In this document: positions 1 to 7,798 of the stretch, in pieces
How positions within the stretch are numbered: position 1 is the first letter of the stretch
Layout: every line of letters begins with the position of its first letter
NCBI GenBank assembly: GCA_946187935.1
Contig: CAMHSJ010000008.1
Location: forward strand, 1-64,000
DNA from: an uncultured Clostridia bacterium
GTDB lineage: Bacteria; Bacillota; Clostridia; Saccharofermentanales; Saccharofermentanaceae
Direction: 5' to 3'
Length of the DNA stretch: 64,000 nucleotides
Notes under the pieces: model-generated
What the model was told of the DNA's origin: nothing
Databases searched by the model: none
What the model saw: only the letters and a program-made list of their open reading frames with translations
Made by a program: the position numbers and the translations under genes

Positions 1-451
1 ACCTGTTATTCCATTCTGATGTGTCCGGATTCCAGACTACATTATAGTTAGATATTCCTGCATAATACCACATTTGACTTTTATCATCCCAAGTCGGTTC
101 CTGACAATAACACTCAATTCGCACCCTTACATGGTCAGTTAGGATTACAGAATCTGAATTATTATCTAAGTAATCGTTCAGATATTGTCCTATTGCAAAC
201 ACATCTTTGATATTTTCAATGCCATACAGTTCTATGCATGTTGACTCATTATCAATATCGAGGCCAAAAAACTCTAAGTCATCCACTGTTTCCAGTTCTA
301 ATATGTCATCTGTTATTTGATTAAATTCCATATTAAATCTTTCATCATCAAACGATTGGCGATAGTCTTTTTCATGTATCGTCTCATCACCACAAGCAGT
401 CAACAGCAACGCTACTACTATAACAAGTGATATGAGTTTTTCCTGAATCAT
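1..451 (-). CDS. Partial small lipoprotein of unknown function (C-terminus outside the window)
   Basis: An open frame of 150 codons runs without a stop from an ATG at 451 (reverse strand) off the left edge. The N-terminus MIQEKLISLVIVVALLLTAC is a lipoprotein signal: a hydrophobic stretch then a lipobox LTAC, so it is probably exported and lipid-anchored. The rest is acidic, with no motif I recognise; the visible end is rich in Trp, Tyr and Asn. A Shine-Dalgarno site GAGAGGAAA lies just upstream of the ATG, which supports this start. It is transcribed in the same direction as the XRE gene to its right, from which it is separated by 138 bp. Function unknown. Confidence 0.75.
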   Translation of the reverse strand, partial: MIQEKLISLVIVVALLLTACGDETIHEKDYRQSFDDERFNMEFNQITDDILELETVDDLEFFGLDIDNESTCIELYGIENIKDVFAIGQYLNDYLDNNSDSVILTDHVRVRIECYCQEPTWDDKSQMWYYAGISNYNVVWNPDTSEWNNR

Positions 452-589
452 TTACTTTCCTCTCTATACTTCTCTTACATGTATGATGCCATTGCCATAA
501 TTAGGGAAGCTTATATAAGCCACATGATTAATTACAAACTCAACATACTCACTATATGAAATATACTCTTCTTTTCATAAAATGCCTCC

Positions 590-1072
590 TTATTTTTCCG
601 TTTCATAATATGTTATTGATTCGATCTTTGCAGACCCTTCAATCACTTCATTTCTAATCCCATAGTTCATGATCAATACCCAGCCAAATATGAAACCAAT
701 CAGTATAATGATGCATGTAATAATAATTACAGCCGTCCTTATCCTTCTATGCTTAAGCATTGACTTGTTGTTTGCTTCTTCGAAACTTCTTTGATTTGAT
801 TCTATCTGAGTAACCTGGTACAAGATGTTATCTACTCTGTCAGACATCTCTTCAATCGAATCATTCGTTGTTTTTCTCTCTGAAAGATCCTCATCAGAAA
901 GATACTCATCTCCTAGCAAATCCTTCAATTTTGCATAGTCATCACCATGCGGCGTTGTCTTATTCTTTTCCCATCTTGATAAGGTAGACCTGGCGACTCC
1001 CAGTTTGTCTGCTAATTCGATCTGTGAAATACCATTGTCTTCTCGGTACTTTATAATGTTTTTACCGTTCAT
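590..1072 (-). CDS. Membrane-anchored XRE/Cro-CI family transcriptional regulator
   Basis: A 160-residue protein. Residues 1-57 form an XRE helix-turn-helix (SQIELADKLGVARSTLSRWE), a DNA-binding fold. Residues 60-105 are charged and probably coiled coil, and residues 113-136 are one strongly hydrophobic transmembrane segment, leaving a ~24-residue tail outside. This architecture is seen in many Firmicute regulators tethered to the membrane; the ligand or signal is unknown. The start is supported by a G-rich Shine-Dalgarno site directly upstream and by a strong sigma70-type promoter at 1095-1123. The lipoprotein gene at 1-451 lies downstream on the same strand and could be a target or partner, which is inference only. 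Confidence 0.8.
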   Translation of the reverse strand: MNGKNIIKYREDNGISQIELADKLGVARSTLSRWEKNKTTPHGDDYAKLKDLLGDEYLSDEDLSERKTTNDSIEEMSDRVDNILYQVTQIESNQRSFEEANNKSMLKHRRIRTAVIIITCIIILIGFIFGWVLIMNYGIRNEVIEGSAKIESITYYETEK

Positions 1073-1094
1073 AAAGACCCCCTGATTTTGTTAC

Positions 1095-1138
1095 AGTCTA
1101 TGCAGTAAAATCACGGATGTCAAACGTTCCAAAAACGT
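1095..1138 (-). promoter_or_regulatory. Promoter of the XRE regulator gene with nearby operator-like repeats
   Basis: On the minus strand a perfect -35 TTGACA (1118-1123), a 17-bp spacer and a -10 TAGACT (1095-1100) lie just upstream of the XRE start at 1072. An inverted repeat ACGTT-N5-AACGT (1124-1138) abuts the -35 box and could be an operator for the regulator itself. Further upstream (about 1182-1202) the short direct repeat GCAACGC / GCAAAACGC is visible. The remaining sequence to 1376 is AT-rich and I see no gene in it. Confidence 0.6.
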
Positions 1139-1376
1139 AATGTAGCACCCCTCAAATGCAATAATTTCAAGTGTTTACGGATTGCAACGCATCGCAAAAC
1201 GCTACAAAAATGAGCCAGAAATGATACATATTTAATTCGTTGATTTAGGAAAATCAATTCTGTCTATGACATAAATACTGCTTTTTAAAACGACAACTTG
1301 AATCTGGTCTTAATCTCTGATTGACTAATGATTCGTGATTGTCAGATTAAATGTTTTATACTAATCAAGTTCCGGC

Positions 1377-1567
1377 TCACACTTCTGTCTGAATGATATG
1401 TCCGTACTGAAGTTCATCCTGCAATAATCTAAACACATAAGCAGGGCTTTCACGGTAAAGACCAGTCTCTATGTCTTGAACTTTCTCGTATATTTCTGAA
1501 GTATATATGCTGGCAAACTCGTTTACTCATACAACTGTGTAATTGATTTATTCTTAAGATCGCTCAT
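1377..1567 (-). pseudogene. Frameshifted small gene of unknown family
   Basis: On the minus strand a Shine-Dalgarno site (GGGAG) precedes an ATG at 1567 encoding MSDLKNKSITQLYE and then a stop. Shifting frame at that point restores a good reading frame of about 49 residues (VNEFASIYTSEIYEKVQDIE onward) ending with a TGA at 1377-1379. The two pieces join naturally if two bases were lost, so this looks like a ~64-residue protein broken by a frameshift. I do not recognise the family. The neighbourhood of an XRE regulator would suit a small toxin-antitoxin or mobile-element gene, but the sequence alone does not show that. Confidence 0.5.
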
Positions 1568-1650
1568 ACAGTCTCCCTTCGGCCAGCTTTTAAATATATT
1601 AACCATCATTGCTTTGTTTGGTTAGCTCATCAGTGAATACTCTGTCTTTT

Positions 1651-1762
1651 ATTCCATATCTATTCCGGAATCCGGTTATTTTCGGAATGGTTTTGGAATG
1701 AACGGGACTTATTCCGGATAAGTTCCAAAATCCAGCGATTTGCGGAATGGATCTGGAATGAG
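1651..1762. repeat. Two-copy imperfect tandem repeat, period 60 bp, upstream of mnmA
   Basis: Units starting at about 1651 and 1711 align without gaps at a 60-bp offset. Both contain ATTCC, then TTCC-N2-AATCC, then TCGGAATGG or GCGGAATGG, and end in TGGAATGA (1663-1701 and 1723-1761). Each unit has internal dyad symmetry (ATTCC/GGAAT). It ends two bases before the -35 box of mnmA. No coding role is apparent. Confidence 0.65.
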
Positions 1763-1763
1763 G

Positions 1764-1791
1764 TTGAAGGTCTCGCATTTCTTTATATAAT
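1764..1791 (+). promoter_or_regulatory. mnmA promoter placed for a leaderless transcript
   Basis: -35 TTGAAG (1764-1769), 16-bp spacer, -10 TATAAT (1786-1791). The expected transcription start (about 1797-1799) coincides with the ATG of mnmA at 1799. No Shine-Dalgarno site lies between the -10 box and the ATG. Confidence 0.65.
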
Positions 1792-1798
1792 ATGTGGC

Positions 1799-2866
1799 AT
1801 GAGCAAAGCAATGATCGCAATGAGCGGGGGCGTGGATTCGTCTTTGGCCGCAAAGCTGACAATAGATGCAGGATTTGACTGCATCGGCTGCACCATGAAG
1901 CTATACGATGGTGAGGACACTTCATCAGGCTCTCACACATGCTGCAGCTTATCTGACGTCGAGGACGCGAGGAGCGTGGCGTTTAAGCTCGGGATCCCCT
2001 ATTACGTCTTTAACTTCAAGGATGACTTTAACGACAAGGTAATAAAGCACTTTATAGAGTCTTACGAGGCAGGCATTACGCCCAACCCGTGCATCGACTG
2101 CAACCGCTACATGAAGTTCGATAAGCTTTTCGAGCGGGCAAAGGTGTTAGGGTGTGACTATGTGGTCACAGGCCACTATGCCAGGATCGAAAAGATTGAC
2201 GGCAGGTTCGTCCTCAAGAAGGCCCTTGATGCGTCAAAGGATCAGAGCTATGTCCTTTATTCCATGACGCAGTATCAGTTAGAGCATGCGATGTTCCCTT
2301 TAGGCGGCCTTAAGAAGACCGAGGTGAGGAAGATCGCAGAGGAGAATTCATTTGTAAATGCATCTAAGCCTGACAGCCAGGATATCTGCTTTGTCCCGGA
2401 CGGCGACTATGCTTCGTTCCTTGAAAGGGCTACGGGCAAAGAGTATCCCGAAGGCGATTTTGTTGACGAGGAAGGCAATGTCTTGGGCAGGCACAAGGGA
2501 CTTATCCACTATACGGTAGGCCAGCGCAAGGGCTTGGGGATAGCGCTAGGCGTGCCGATGTTCGTTAAGAAGATCAATACAGAAGACAATACCGTAGTGC
2601 TCTCTTCTGACAAGGCCCTGTACGGCAAAGAGCTCTGTCTTAAGGGCTTTAACTGGATCAGCGGCACAGCGCCTGACGGACCTTTAAGATGCACGGCAAA
2701 GATAAGATATAAGCACGAAGAGAAGCCTGCAACGGCGACGCCGCTTGCAGACGGCATGGTAAAACTCGAATTTGACGAGCCTGTAAGAGCGATAACCCCG
2801 GGACAGGCAGCAGTCATTTACGATAGTGATATAGTATTAGGTGGCGGCACGATCGCCAAAGAATAA
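1799..2866 (+). CDS. mnmA: tRNA-specific 2-thiouridylase MnmA
   Basis: This 355-residue cytoplasmic enzyme matches the MnmA family over its full length (about 360 residues). It adenylates and thiolates U34 of tRNA-Lys, -Glu and -Gln, receiving sulfur from a relay. Visible motifs are the PP-loop SGGVDSS (residues 9-15), the catalytic cysteine C101 in NPCIDCN and the second redox cysteine C197 in DSQDICFV. The tRNA-binding and beta-barrel domains follow to the end. The start is fixed by the PP-loop position, yet there is no Shine-Dalgarno site, and the promoter -10 box ends only 7 bases before the ATG, pointing to leaderless translation. Two lipoprotein genes follow on the same strand. Confidence 0.95.
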   Translation: MSKAMIAMSGGVDSSLAAKLTIDAGFDCIGCTMKLYDGEDTSSGSHTCCSLSDVEDARSVAFKLGIPYYVFNFKDDFNDKVIKHFIESYEAGITPNPCIDCNRYMKFDKLFERAKVLGCDYVVTGHYARIEKIDGRFVLKKALDASKDQSYVLYSMTQYQLEHAMFPLGGLKKTEVRKIAEENSFVNASKPDSQDICFVPDGDYASFLERATGKEYPEGDFVDEEGNVLGRHKGLIHYTVGQRKGLGIALGVPMFVKKINTEDNTVVLSSDKALYGKELCLKGFNWISGTAPDGPLRCTAKIRYKHEEKPATATPLADGMVKLEFDEPVRAITPGQAAVIYDSDIVLGGGTIAKE

Positions 2867-2899
2867 AGCTTTGTAACACTGTTAAACAGGAGAAATGAT

Positions 2900-3736
2900 A
2901 TGAAGACAAGAAAGATCACAGCACTTCTTTTGTGCGTAGCCATGCTTATCTCATGTGCGGCATGCAGCCTGACAGGAAGGAGCAGCAAAAAAGATGACGA
3001 TGATGACGATAAGAGCGGCTGGTACTCTGACATCTTAAACAGCTCTGAAACAGTCGAAACGACCTCAGAGCCTTCACAGACAACCGAAGCTACGACAGGC
3101 ACAACGACCGCAGCTACGACTTCAAACCAGACACTGCCTCCCGCAGCTGTCACGGAGGCCAACAGAAGACTTACGGAGCTGAGCCACGCTGAATACTACA
3201 TTGACGGTTACAGCATGTCAGATTACTACATGCGTGATCTTCTCCGCACTGCAAGGATATGCATGAAGTTTGATCCCTCATACGGCTGCGAGTACGACGG
3301 CCAGTACGAGAAGTACGATGCGGATGAGGTTGCAAATTATATCCGCGCCGTATTCGGTCTTGAGATAGAACAGGCTTATCTTGAAGGTCTGCCTGAGCCC
3401 ATCGATGATTTTGATACTGATCTTGAACCTTTCTACGACGGTGATTATTTCTATTTCTATGCAGCAGACGGAGAGCTCTGGTCATCAGTAGTCATTATCG
3501 ATTCTTATGAGATCGACAGCGACGGCATCGTATATGCTGACTTTACTAAGTACACTATCGACTGGGAGACCGCCTTTGACCTTTCCTACGACCAGTACTA
3601 TGAGTACTGCGATCTGACAGCCGAAGAGGCTTTGGCTGATCCTACCCTTACGGTAAGCTCACACGGTACTGCTGAGTTCCTGATCACGGCTGAAGGCGAC
3701 ATGATCCTCGCTCTCGACTTTGATACTTCAAACTGA
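2900..3736 (+). CDS. Asp- and Thr-rich lipoprotein of unknown function
   Basis: A 278-residue predicted lipoprotein. The signal MKTRKITALLLCVAMLISC carries a lipobox LISC (Cys19; Cys22 is an alternative). It is followed by an acidic DDDDDDK stretch and a Ser/Thr-rich linker (residues about 45-75), typical of cell-wall-spanning regions in Gram-positive lipoproteins. The C-terminal part (about 80-278) is acidic and Tyr-rich with no recognised motif. It starts 33 bp after mnmA behind a clear CAGGAGAAATG site, so it may be co-transcribed with mnmA and with the next lipoprotein 17 bp downstream. Function unknown. Confidence 0.8.
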   Translation: MKTRKITALLLCVAMLISCAACSLTGRSSKKDDDDDDKSGWYSDILNSSETVETTSEPSQTTEATTGTTTAATTSNQTLPPAAVTEANRRLTELSHAEYYIDGYSMSDYYMRDLLRTARICMKFDPSYGCEYDGQYEKYDADEVANYIRAVFGLEIEQAYLEGLPEPIDDFDTDLEPFYDGDYFYFYAADGELWSSVVIIDSYEIDSDGIVYADFTKYTIDWETAFDLSYDQYYEYCDLTAEEALADPTLTVSSHGTAEFLITAEGDMILALDFDTSN

Positions 3737-3753
3737 TCCATTAGGAGGAAAAC

Positions 3754-4485
3754 ATGAAGAACAGATTAACAGTAATATCTTTGATCCTTGCATCAGCCAT
3801 GGTGCTCGGAGCATGTGCAAAAGAAGAAGCAACAGAAGAATCAGAAGCTTCTTCTGTCTCCATGATCTCCACAGCAGAGTCCGAAGAGCCTGATACGGGT
3901 CTTGCTCCTTCTCTTGCTGAGTCAACATCAGCGTCAGCTGTATCTTCAACAGAAGAGACAACGACTGAGTCAACCACCGTATCAGAAAGCACCGGAGTAT
4001 CAGCTGACAGCTTCTTCCAAATGACTGCAGGCGAATACTATATGTCCAGCGGTGTCGGCGGATGGTACGAATCTTTGACAGTCAACGCTGACGGAAGCTT
4101 CTCTTATACGCTCATGGATTCCGACTACGATGTCACCTATATCTGCAATGCAGACGGCCAGCTCGGCAATGTCACTAAGATCGACGATAATTCGTACCAG
4201 GTCGAGGTTACAAGACTAAACCTTGAATACGCACCTGACGACACATGGACTGAGGATTTTGACGGTTACCAGGTAAACTACCAGGCTGTCAGCGCTTACG
4301 ACGTTGAGCTCGGAGCTAAGCTTACTTATTATGTCAGCGGCCTTCCCACATCTTCCCTGCCGGAGAACTACGTGGTCTGGTACCAGATGCCGATGGCCAT
4401 CGCGGATGCGGACATGCCCGGGACCTTCCCGCTTTCAGGTTTCTATAATGTTACTAACGAGAGAGCATTCCTGAATTTCGGATGA
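3754..4485 (+). CDS. Ser/Thr/Glu-rich lipoprotein of unknown function
   Basis: A 243-residue predicted lipoprotein. The signal MKNRLTVISLILASAMVLGAC ends in a classic lipobox LGAC (Cys21). Residues about 22-90 are a Ser/Thr/Glu-rich linker. Residues about 90-243 form a small domain with repeated Tyr, Gly and Asp residues that could be beta-rich, but I do not recognise it. AGGAGG lies upstream of the ATG. It follows the preceding lipoprotein by 17 bp and probably shares its mRNA. The downstream neighbour is convergent, with no obvious terminator hairpin in the 21-bp gap. Confidence 0.8.
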   Translation: MKNRLTVISLILASAMVLGACAKEEATEESEASSVSMISTAESEEPDTGLAPSLAESTSASAVSSTEETTTESTTVSESTGVSADSFFQMTAGEYYMSSGVGGWYESLTVNADGSFSYTLMDSDYDVTYICNADGQLGNVTKIDDNSYQVEVTRLNLEYAPDDTWTEDFDGYQVNYQAVSAYDVELGAKLTYYVSGLPTSSLPENYVVWYQMPMAIADADMPGTFPLSGFYNVTNERAFLNFG

Positions 4486-4506
4486 GATTACAGGGATAAT
4501 GCAAGA

Positions 4507-5253
4507 TCACTGACCATATACTGCTCTTAGCAGTTCCATGGCTTCATCCATCTGAAATGGAAGACCTAATTGGGCGAAGGGGATAACCTCTTCGCCTATT
4601 TCATTCAGGAACCTGTCTATCGCATATCTTACAGTTCCTGATGCGGCGATTGTTGAATTGCGGCTGATGAGCTGCAGCAGCCTGAATACATCGTGTTTAT
4701 GCTTTTTCAGATCCCTCTCGTTTACATGTTCTCCTCTTTGTATCCTGTCTTTCAGATTAAGCCACGCGTACATCTTGAAAGGAATTAAATGCTCTGCGTC
4801 TAATATGCTTATGTCTTGAACGATTCTTCTTCCGTTAAGCATGAAACTGTAAAAGTCATCGTTTAATAAGATTGCAGAAAGACTGGATGTTTCATCATCA
4901 ACATGAATGGGAACTATTCCTGTCGGTATATCATTTATGTAATCCGGTTCTCTTGAGAATAGTTCTATCATAACCGGATAGCCCGGTTTGGGGTCTGTAA
5001 ATCTGTAGAAATGAACCTTGTCACTATTCTTCCATCCAAACCTGTATCCGCCTTCGAGAACGTATTCCCAGAACAACTTAACAAACTCCTTATATCTGGC
5101 TTCCATGATCAGTATCATGTCAATATCTTTCGTGGCTCTGAAATCCAGATCTGCTTCAGACATAAGGATATCGCAGGCTGTTCCGCCTATTATCGTATAA
5201 CAGTCAGAGTATCCGGCAAATTTCCCGGTAAAGTTTTCGAGTCCGGTTACCAC
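4507..5253 (-). CDS. AbiEii-like nucleotidyltransferase (putative toxin of an AbiE-type pair)
   Basis: A 248-residue protein with the signature of polymerase-beta-fold nucleotidyltransferases of the AbiEii/MNT type: IIGGTACDIL (GGT, residues 23-25) followed by R-A-T-K-D-I-D (residues 39-45), the expected metal-binding DxD-like motif. The family transfers nucleotides, and AbiEii proteins act as bacteriostatic toxins in abortive infection against phage. It overlaps the upstream wHTH gene by 7 bp, so the two are translationally coupled, as in abiE operons where antitoxin precedes toxin. At 248 residues it is shorter than many AbiEii proteins (about 300). It could instead be an uncharacterised housekeeping nucleotidyltransferase; toxin activity is inference. 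Confidence 0.65.
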   Translation of the reverse strand: MVTGLENFTGKFAGYSDCYTIIGGTACDILMSEADLDFRATKDIDMILIMEARYKEFVKLFWEYVLEGGYRFGWKNSDKVHFYRFTDPKPGYPVMIELFSREPDYINDIPTGIVPIHVDDETSSLSAILLNDDFYSFMLNGRRIVQDISILDAEHLIPFKMYAWLNLKDRIQRGEHVNERDLKKHKHDVFRLLQLISRNSTIAASGTVRYAIDRFLNEIGEEVIPFAQLGLPFQMDEAMELLRAVYGQ

Positions 5254-6203
5254 TGATAACCCTCCAGATACTTCTCGATCGAGTCTTCGATCCTCTCGTC
5301 AATATTGTTATCAAAACACAAGGCCAATGATACCGGGTCGGCTACACCATCCTTAGTGAACAACCCAGGATCGTATTTCCAAATCTCAATGCTGACAACA
5401 TCGCTTTCAGGCTCCCATCTGATATCAATGTCAGGAAAGCCATCGGGATCAATGTCTTTCTTATAGACAGCACGTACAGGTATTTCAGGCTTGCTGAACA
5501 ACGTGCGTTCAGCCAAAGCTGATTCACCCGATAAAGGATATGCTTCATAAACCTTCTTCATGGGAGTCAGTATCGTGCGCTGAACCGGATTGATCATATA
5601 TGGATATGCTTTTTCAAACGCTTTTCTTCCTTCGCATGCCAAACTCATGTGAGTTTCCTTGCTGCGTATCTCTTGAGTTATCAGCCCCATTTTCTCAAGC
5701 TGCTCACTCGCTCTCGTAATCGACATTTGAGTGACGCCGATCTCTCTGGCAGCATCTTTTTTGATAATGGACTTTTGCTTCCGGTTATAGAGCATGTACA
5801 GGAACAGAGCCTGTGTGACGGGCATCATCTTCTCAGAGTTTATAATCCTTTGATTCTTAAACCTCTCGCTCAAAACTATCCCTAAAAACGGAAGATAGAT
5901 CTGCTCTGAACCTGATATAAACGGAATCTCTTTGTTTAGCAAACTGTCTCTTTGAGCACGGCTTATCTGTTCAAATTCAAATGCAACAGGTATCTTGTAC
6001 TTACCTGAAACCAGTTCTGCCTGTTTCCTTAGTGCAATGACTCCGAATTTCTCATTCGAAGGCAATCTGATCAGGATAAATCTGCAGCCGGCATATGACA
6101 ACCTATAGAATTCTCTTCCTGCAGTTACATACACCGGAAGATCCTTTGCGCTTAGCTTGCTCAACTGAAAATCCAGACCCAGGATCCGTCTGATATCCTT
6201 CAT
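5247..6203 (-). CDS. Winged-helix regulator, AbiEi-like antitoxin candidate
   Basis: A 318-residue protein. Residues about 130-205 form a MarR-like winged helix (KKDAAREIGVTQMSITRASE, then a wing). The N-terminal ~130 and C-terminal ~110 residues show no known catalytic motif. Position directly upstream of, and overlapping, the nucleotidyltransferase gene fits the AbiEi role: a DNA-binding antitoxin that represses its own operon by binding inverted repeats. The sequence supports this, because perfect 10-bp inverted repeats flank the operon promoter (6214-6223 and 6267-6276). The start ATG at 6203 follows GAGGAGTAT. The antitoxin assignment comes from context and operator layout, not from a recognised AbiEi domain. 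Confidence 0.6.
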   Translation of the reverse strand: MKDIRRILGLDFQLSKLSAKDLPVYVTAGREFYRLSYAGCRFILIRLPSNEKFGVIALRKQAELVSGKYKIPVAFEFEQISRAQRDSLLNKEIPFISGSEQIYLPFLGIVLSERFKNQRIINSEKMMPVTQALFLYMLYNRKQKSIIKKDAAREIGVTQMSITRASEQLEKMGLITQEIRSKETHMSLACEGRKAFEKAYPYMINPVQRTILTPMKKVYEAYPLSGESALAERTLFSKPEIPVRAVYKKDIDPDGFPDIDIRWEPESDVVSIEIWKYDPGLFTKDGVADPVSLALCFDNNIDERIEDSIEKYLEGYQW

Positions 6204-6213
6204 AGTATACTCC

Positions 6214-6276
6214 TCGATAACATTTTTTCTTTACAATAACACCGTTTATGTTAGTTTTCAAGAATTATGTTATCGA
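6214..6276 (-). promoter_or_regulatory. AbiE-like operon promoter flanked by a perfect inverted repeat
   Basis: Minus-strand -35 TTGAAA (6256-6261), 17-bp spacer and -10 TATTGT (6233-6238). The 10-bp sequences TCGATAACAT (6214-6223) and ATGTTATCGA (6267-6276) are exact inverted copies, 53 bp apart, one upstream of the -35 and one just past the start of transcription. A second inverted repeat GTTTTCAA (6254-6261) / TTGAAAAC (6281-6288) overlaps the -35 box. This is the layout expected for cooperative repression by a dimeric regulator. Confidence 0.65.
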
Positions 6277-6288
6277 GTGTTTGAAAAC

Positions 6289-6723
6289 TCAGATGTAATA
6301 GAGCTGCCCTACCAGATAGCAGTCCTCATCTAATTTCTCTATCTGGACACCATCATACCAGGACTTAAGATCCTTCAAGGCAGGCTTTGCATCGAACGTG
6401 CAGAGGATGCCTTCTGTTTTGGTCTCGTCGTTCCAGAACTGAACGTAATTGTCCTCTATCCAGAAATATGTGTAGTCTTCCATCGCGACCCTGACATCAG
6501 CTGATATCTCCCCGATATCCTCTATATCCGTAAGCATTACCAGATAGTGGTTCCGGGATGTCAGGTATTCTTCTGTCCTGAGATTCTCATCGGCATATTC
6601 TGCGATGTGCATGTAGCTTGAGACATTGGGCATGAGTTCCTTCATTCTCGGGCTCGGTTCAGAGCATGAACAGAGCATAACCGCCGTTAATATTGCTGTT
6701 AGTAACAGTGCGGCTCTTCTCAT
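6289..6723 (-). CDS. Small lipoprotein of unknown function
   Basis: A 144-residue predicted lipoprotein: MRRAALLLTAILTAVMLCSC has a signal and a lipobox (CSC, Cys20 most likely). The mature domain is acidic with several aromatic residues and no recognised motif. Its ATG overlaps the stop of the upstream gene by 4 bp (6720-6723), so the two are coupled and likely work together at the membrane surface. Transcription should come from the promoter at 7234-7262. Function unknown. Confidence 0.75.
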   Translation of the reverse strand: MRRAALLLTAILTAVMLCSCSEPSPRMKELMPNVSSYMHIAEYADENLRTEEYLTSRNHYLVMLTDIEDIGEISADVRVAMEDYTYFWIEDNYVQFWNDETKTEGILCTFDAKPALKDLKSWYDGVQIEKLDEDCYLVGQLYYI

Positions 6724-7193
6724 TTAAGATCCTGCTCCCTGCCTTCGAATTCAAGCGTATAGCCGTCTTCCTGATTGCCCTTGATGACATATTTATATTT
6801 TGCTCCGCAGTCTGCTGCAAATCCTGATGCCGTGCCTGCCGGGATCGTTAGATCATCGTCAGGAGATATTGCCAGATCTAAAGAAAGATCCGTAAAAGAC
6901 GTGCCTTCGGGAAGATCAGATAAAGAGACCGACAGGTACAGCATCTCGCCTTTCCCGATAGCATCTCCGTTCGCATTGCACATGCCGCCTGAGCAATAAG
7001 TCTCACCGTTTATCAGGGTTTCCGTAAGAATGCTGTTGAACTCATCGTCTCCCTCATAGTCTATCAGGAGCGTGATGGACTCCGGGTCTTCCTTGCCGGT
7101 GATGTACGGCAGGCCGAAACAAATGATCAGGCCTGCGGCCAAAACGCCTATTGTGATGATCGCTGCCAAAAGTACCTTGTTGATAGATTTCAT
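6720..7193 (-). CDS. Single-pass membrane protein of unknown function
   Basis: I place the start at the ATG at 7193 (MKSINKVLLAAIITIGVLAA), giving 157 residues, because AAAGGATGG sits 8 bases upstream and because an in-frame ATG further out (7235) lies inside the -10 box. Residues 5-26 are one transmembrane segment; the rest is an acidic domain, probably extracytoplasmic, with no motif I know. Its stop overlaps the start of the following lipoprotein gene by 4 bp. Function unknown. Confidence 0.75.
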   Translation of the reverse strand: MKSINKVLLAAIITIGVLAAGLIICFGLPYITGKEDPESITLLIDYEGDDEFNSILTETLINGETYCSGGMCNANGDAIGKGEMLYLSVSLSDLPEGTSFTDLSLDLAISPDDDLTIPAGTASGFAADCGAKYKYVIKGNQEDGYTLEFEGREQDLK

Positions 7194-7233
7194 GTTAAAA
7201 ACCATCCTTTCATATTTGATCCCCTCTGGCTGC

Positions 7234-7262
7234 ATTATAGAACGTCAATTCAAGAATTGCAA
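7234..7262 (-). promoter_or_regulatory. Promoter for the membrane protein/lipoprotein pair
   Basis: Minus strand: -35 TTGCAA (7257-7262), 17-bp spacer, -10 TATAAT (7234-7239), predicted start near 7227. Upstream, ATATAAATTTA occurs twice (7262-7272 and 7282-7292), possibly an AT-rich UP element or regulator site. Confidence 0.6.
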
Positions 7263-7314
7263 TATAAATTTATCGTATTTCGATATAAATTTACTGATTG
7301 TCAATTGAAGCGGA

Positions 7315-7785
7315 TCAGATCTCATGGATGCTGAAATATATCGTGTCTTCACCGTTGAAGCATACATCCAAGGTGTTTACGGCCTTGAACAGGCTGCCTT
7401 TAAACTCCGGATTTGAATACCATGTGCTGTCTTCAAACTCATCAAACCCGAGTTCATCCGTCAGGAACTGCGTATCGCACTCGGTCCATTCATAAGTCTC
7501 ATTCAGTTCCTCTGCCTTGTCAGCAGTTATGCGGATGATGCCGTAAAACCCCGGCTCACTTGGTCCGAAGTTAGCAGGTATCCCGCGCTCATAATTCTGA
7601 TAAGCGTATTCGACATACTCACAGTCCGTGACCCAGTCCAAATCCTCACTGTCTTTAAGATGGTCCTTGAGAATCTGTGTATCTTCAAAGTGTTTATATA
7701 CCATCTCGCCGCCGCTCTTTAGGCTGCAGGCTGTCATTGATAAAAGCATTACTGCTGTAATAAGCATCGCGATGATCTTGCGCAT
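7315..7785 (-). CDS. Small lipoprotein following an ABC transporter operon
   Basis: A 156-residue predicted lipoprotein: MRKIIAMLITAVMLLSMTAC has a clear lipobox MTAC (Cys20). The mature part is acidic with repeated Trp, Tyr and Glu and no known motif. It begins 13 bp after the FtsX-type permease gene behind AAGGAGATAAG, so it is very likely the last gene of that transporter operon. It could be an accessory or substrate-contact subunit, which is inference from position. Confidence 0.75.
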   Translation of the reverse strand: MRKIIAMLITAVMLLSMTACSLKSGGEMVYKHFEDTQILKDHLKDSEDLDWVTDCEYVEYAYQNYERGIPANFGPSEPGFYGIIRITADKAEELNETYEWTECDTQFLTDELGFDEFEDSTWYSNPEFKGSLFKAVNTLDVCFNGEDTIYFSIHEI

Positions 7786-7798
7786 AGTCTTATCTCCT

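Noticed and set aside
1599..1940. Minus-strand frame across the 60-bp repeats
   Set aside because: It runs into mnmA in antisense and has no ribosome site or recognisable sequence.
7194..7235. Upstream start of the membrane protein gene at 7235
   Set aside because: The codon lies inside the -10 box of the promoter, so it is not transcribed; ATG 7193 has a proper ribosome site.
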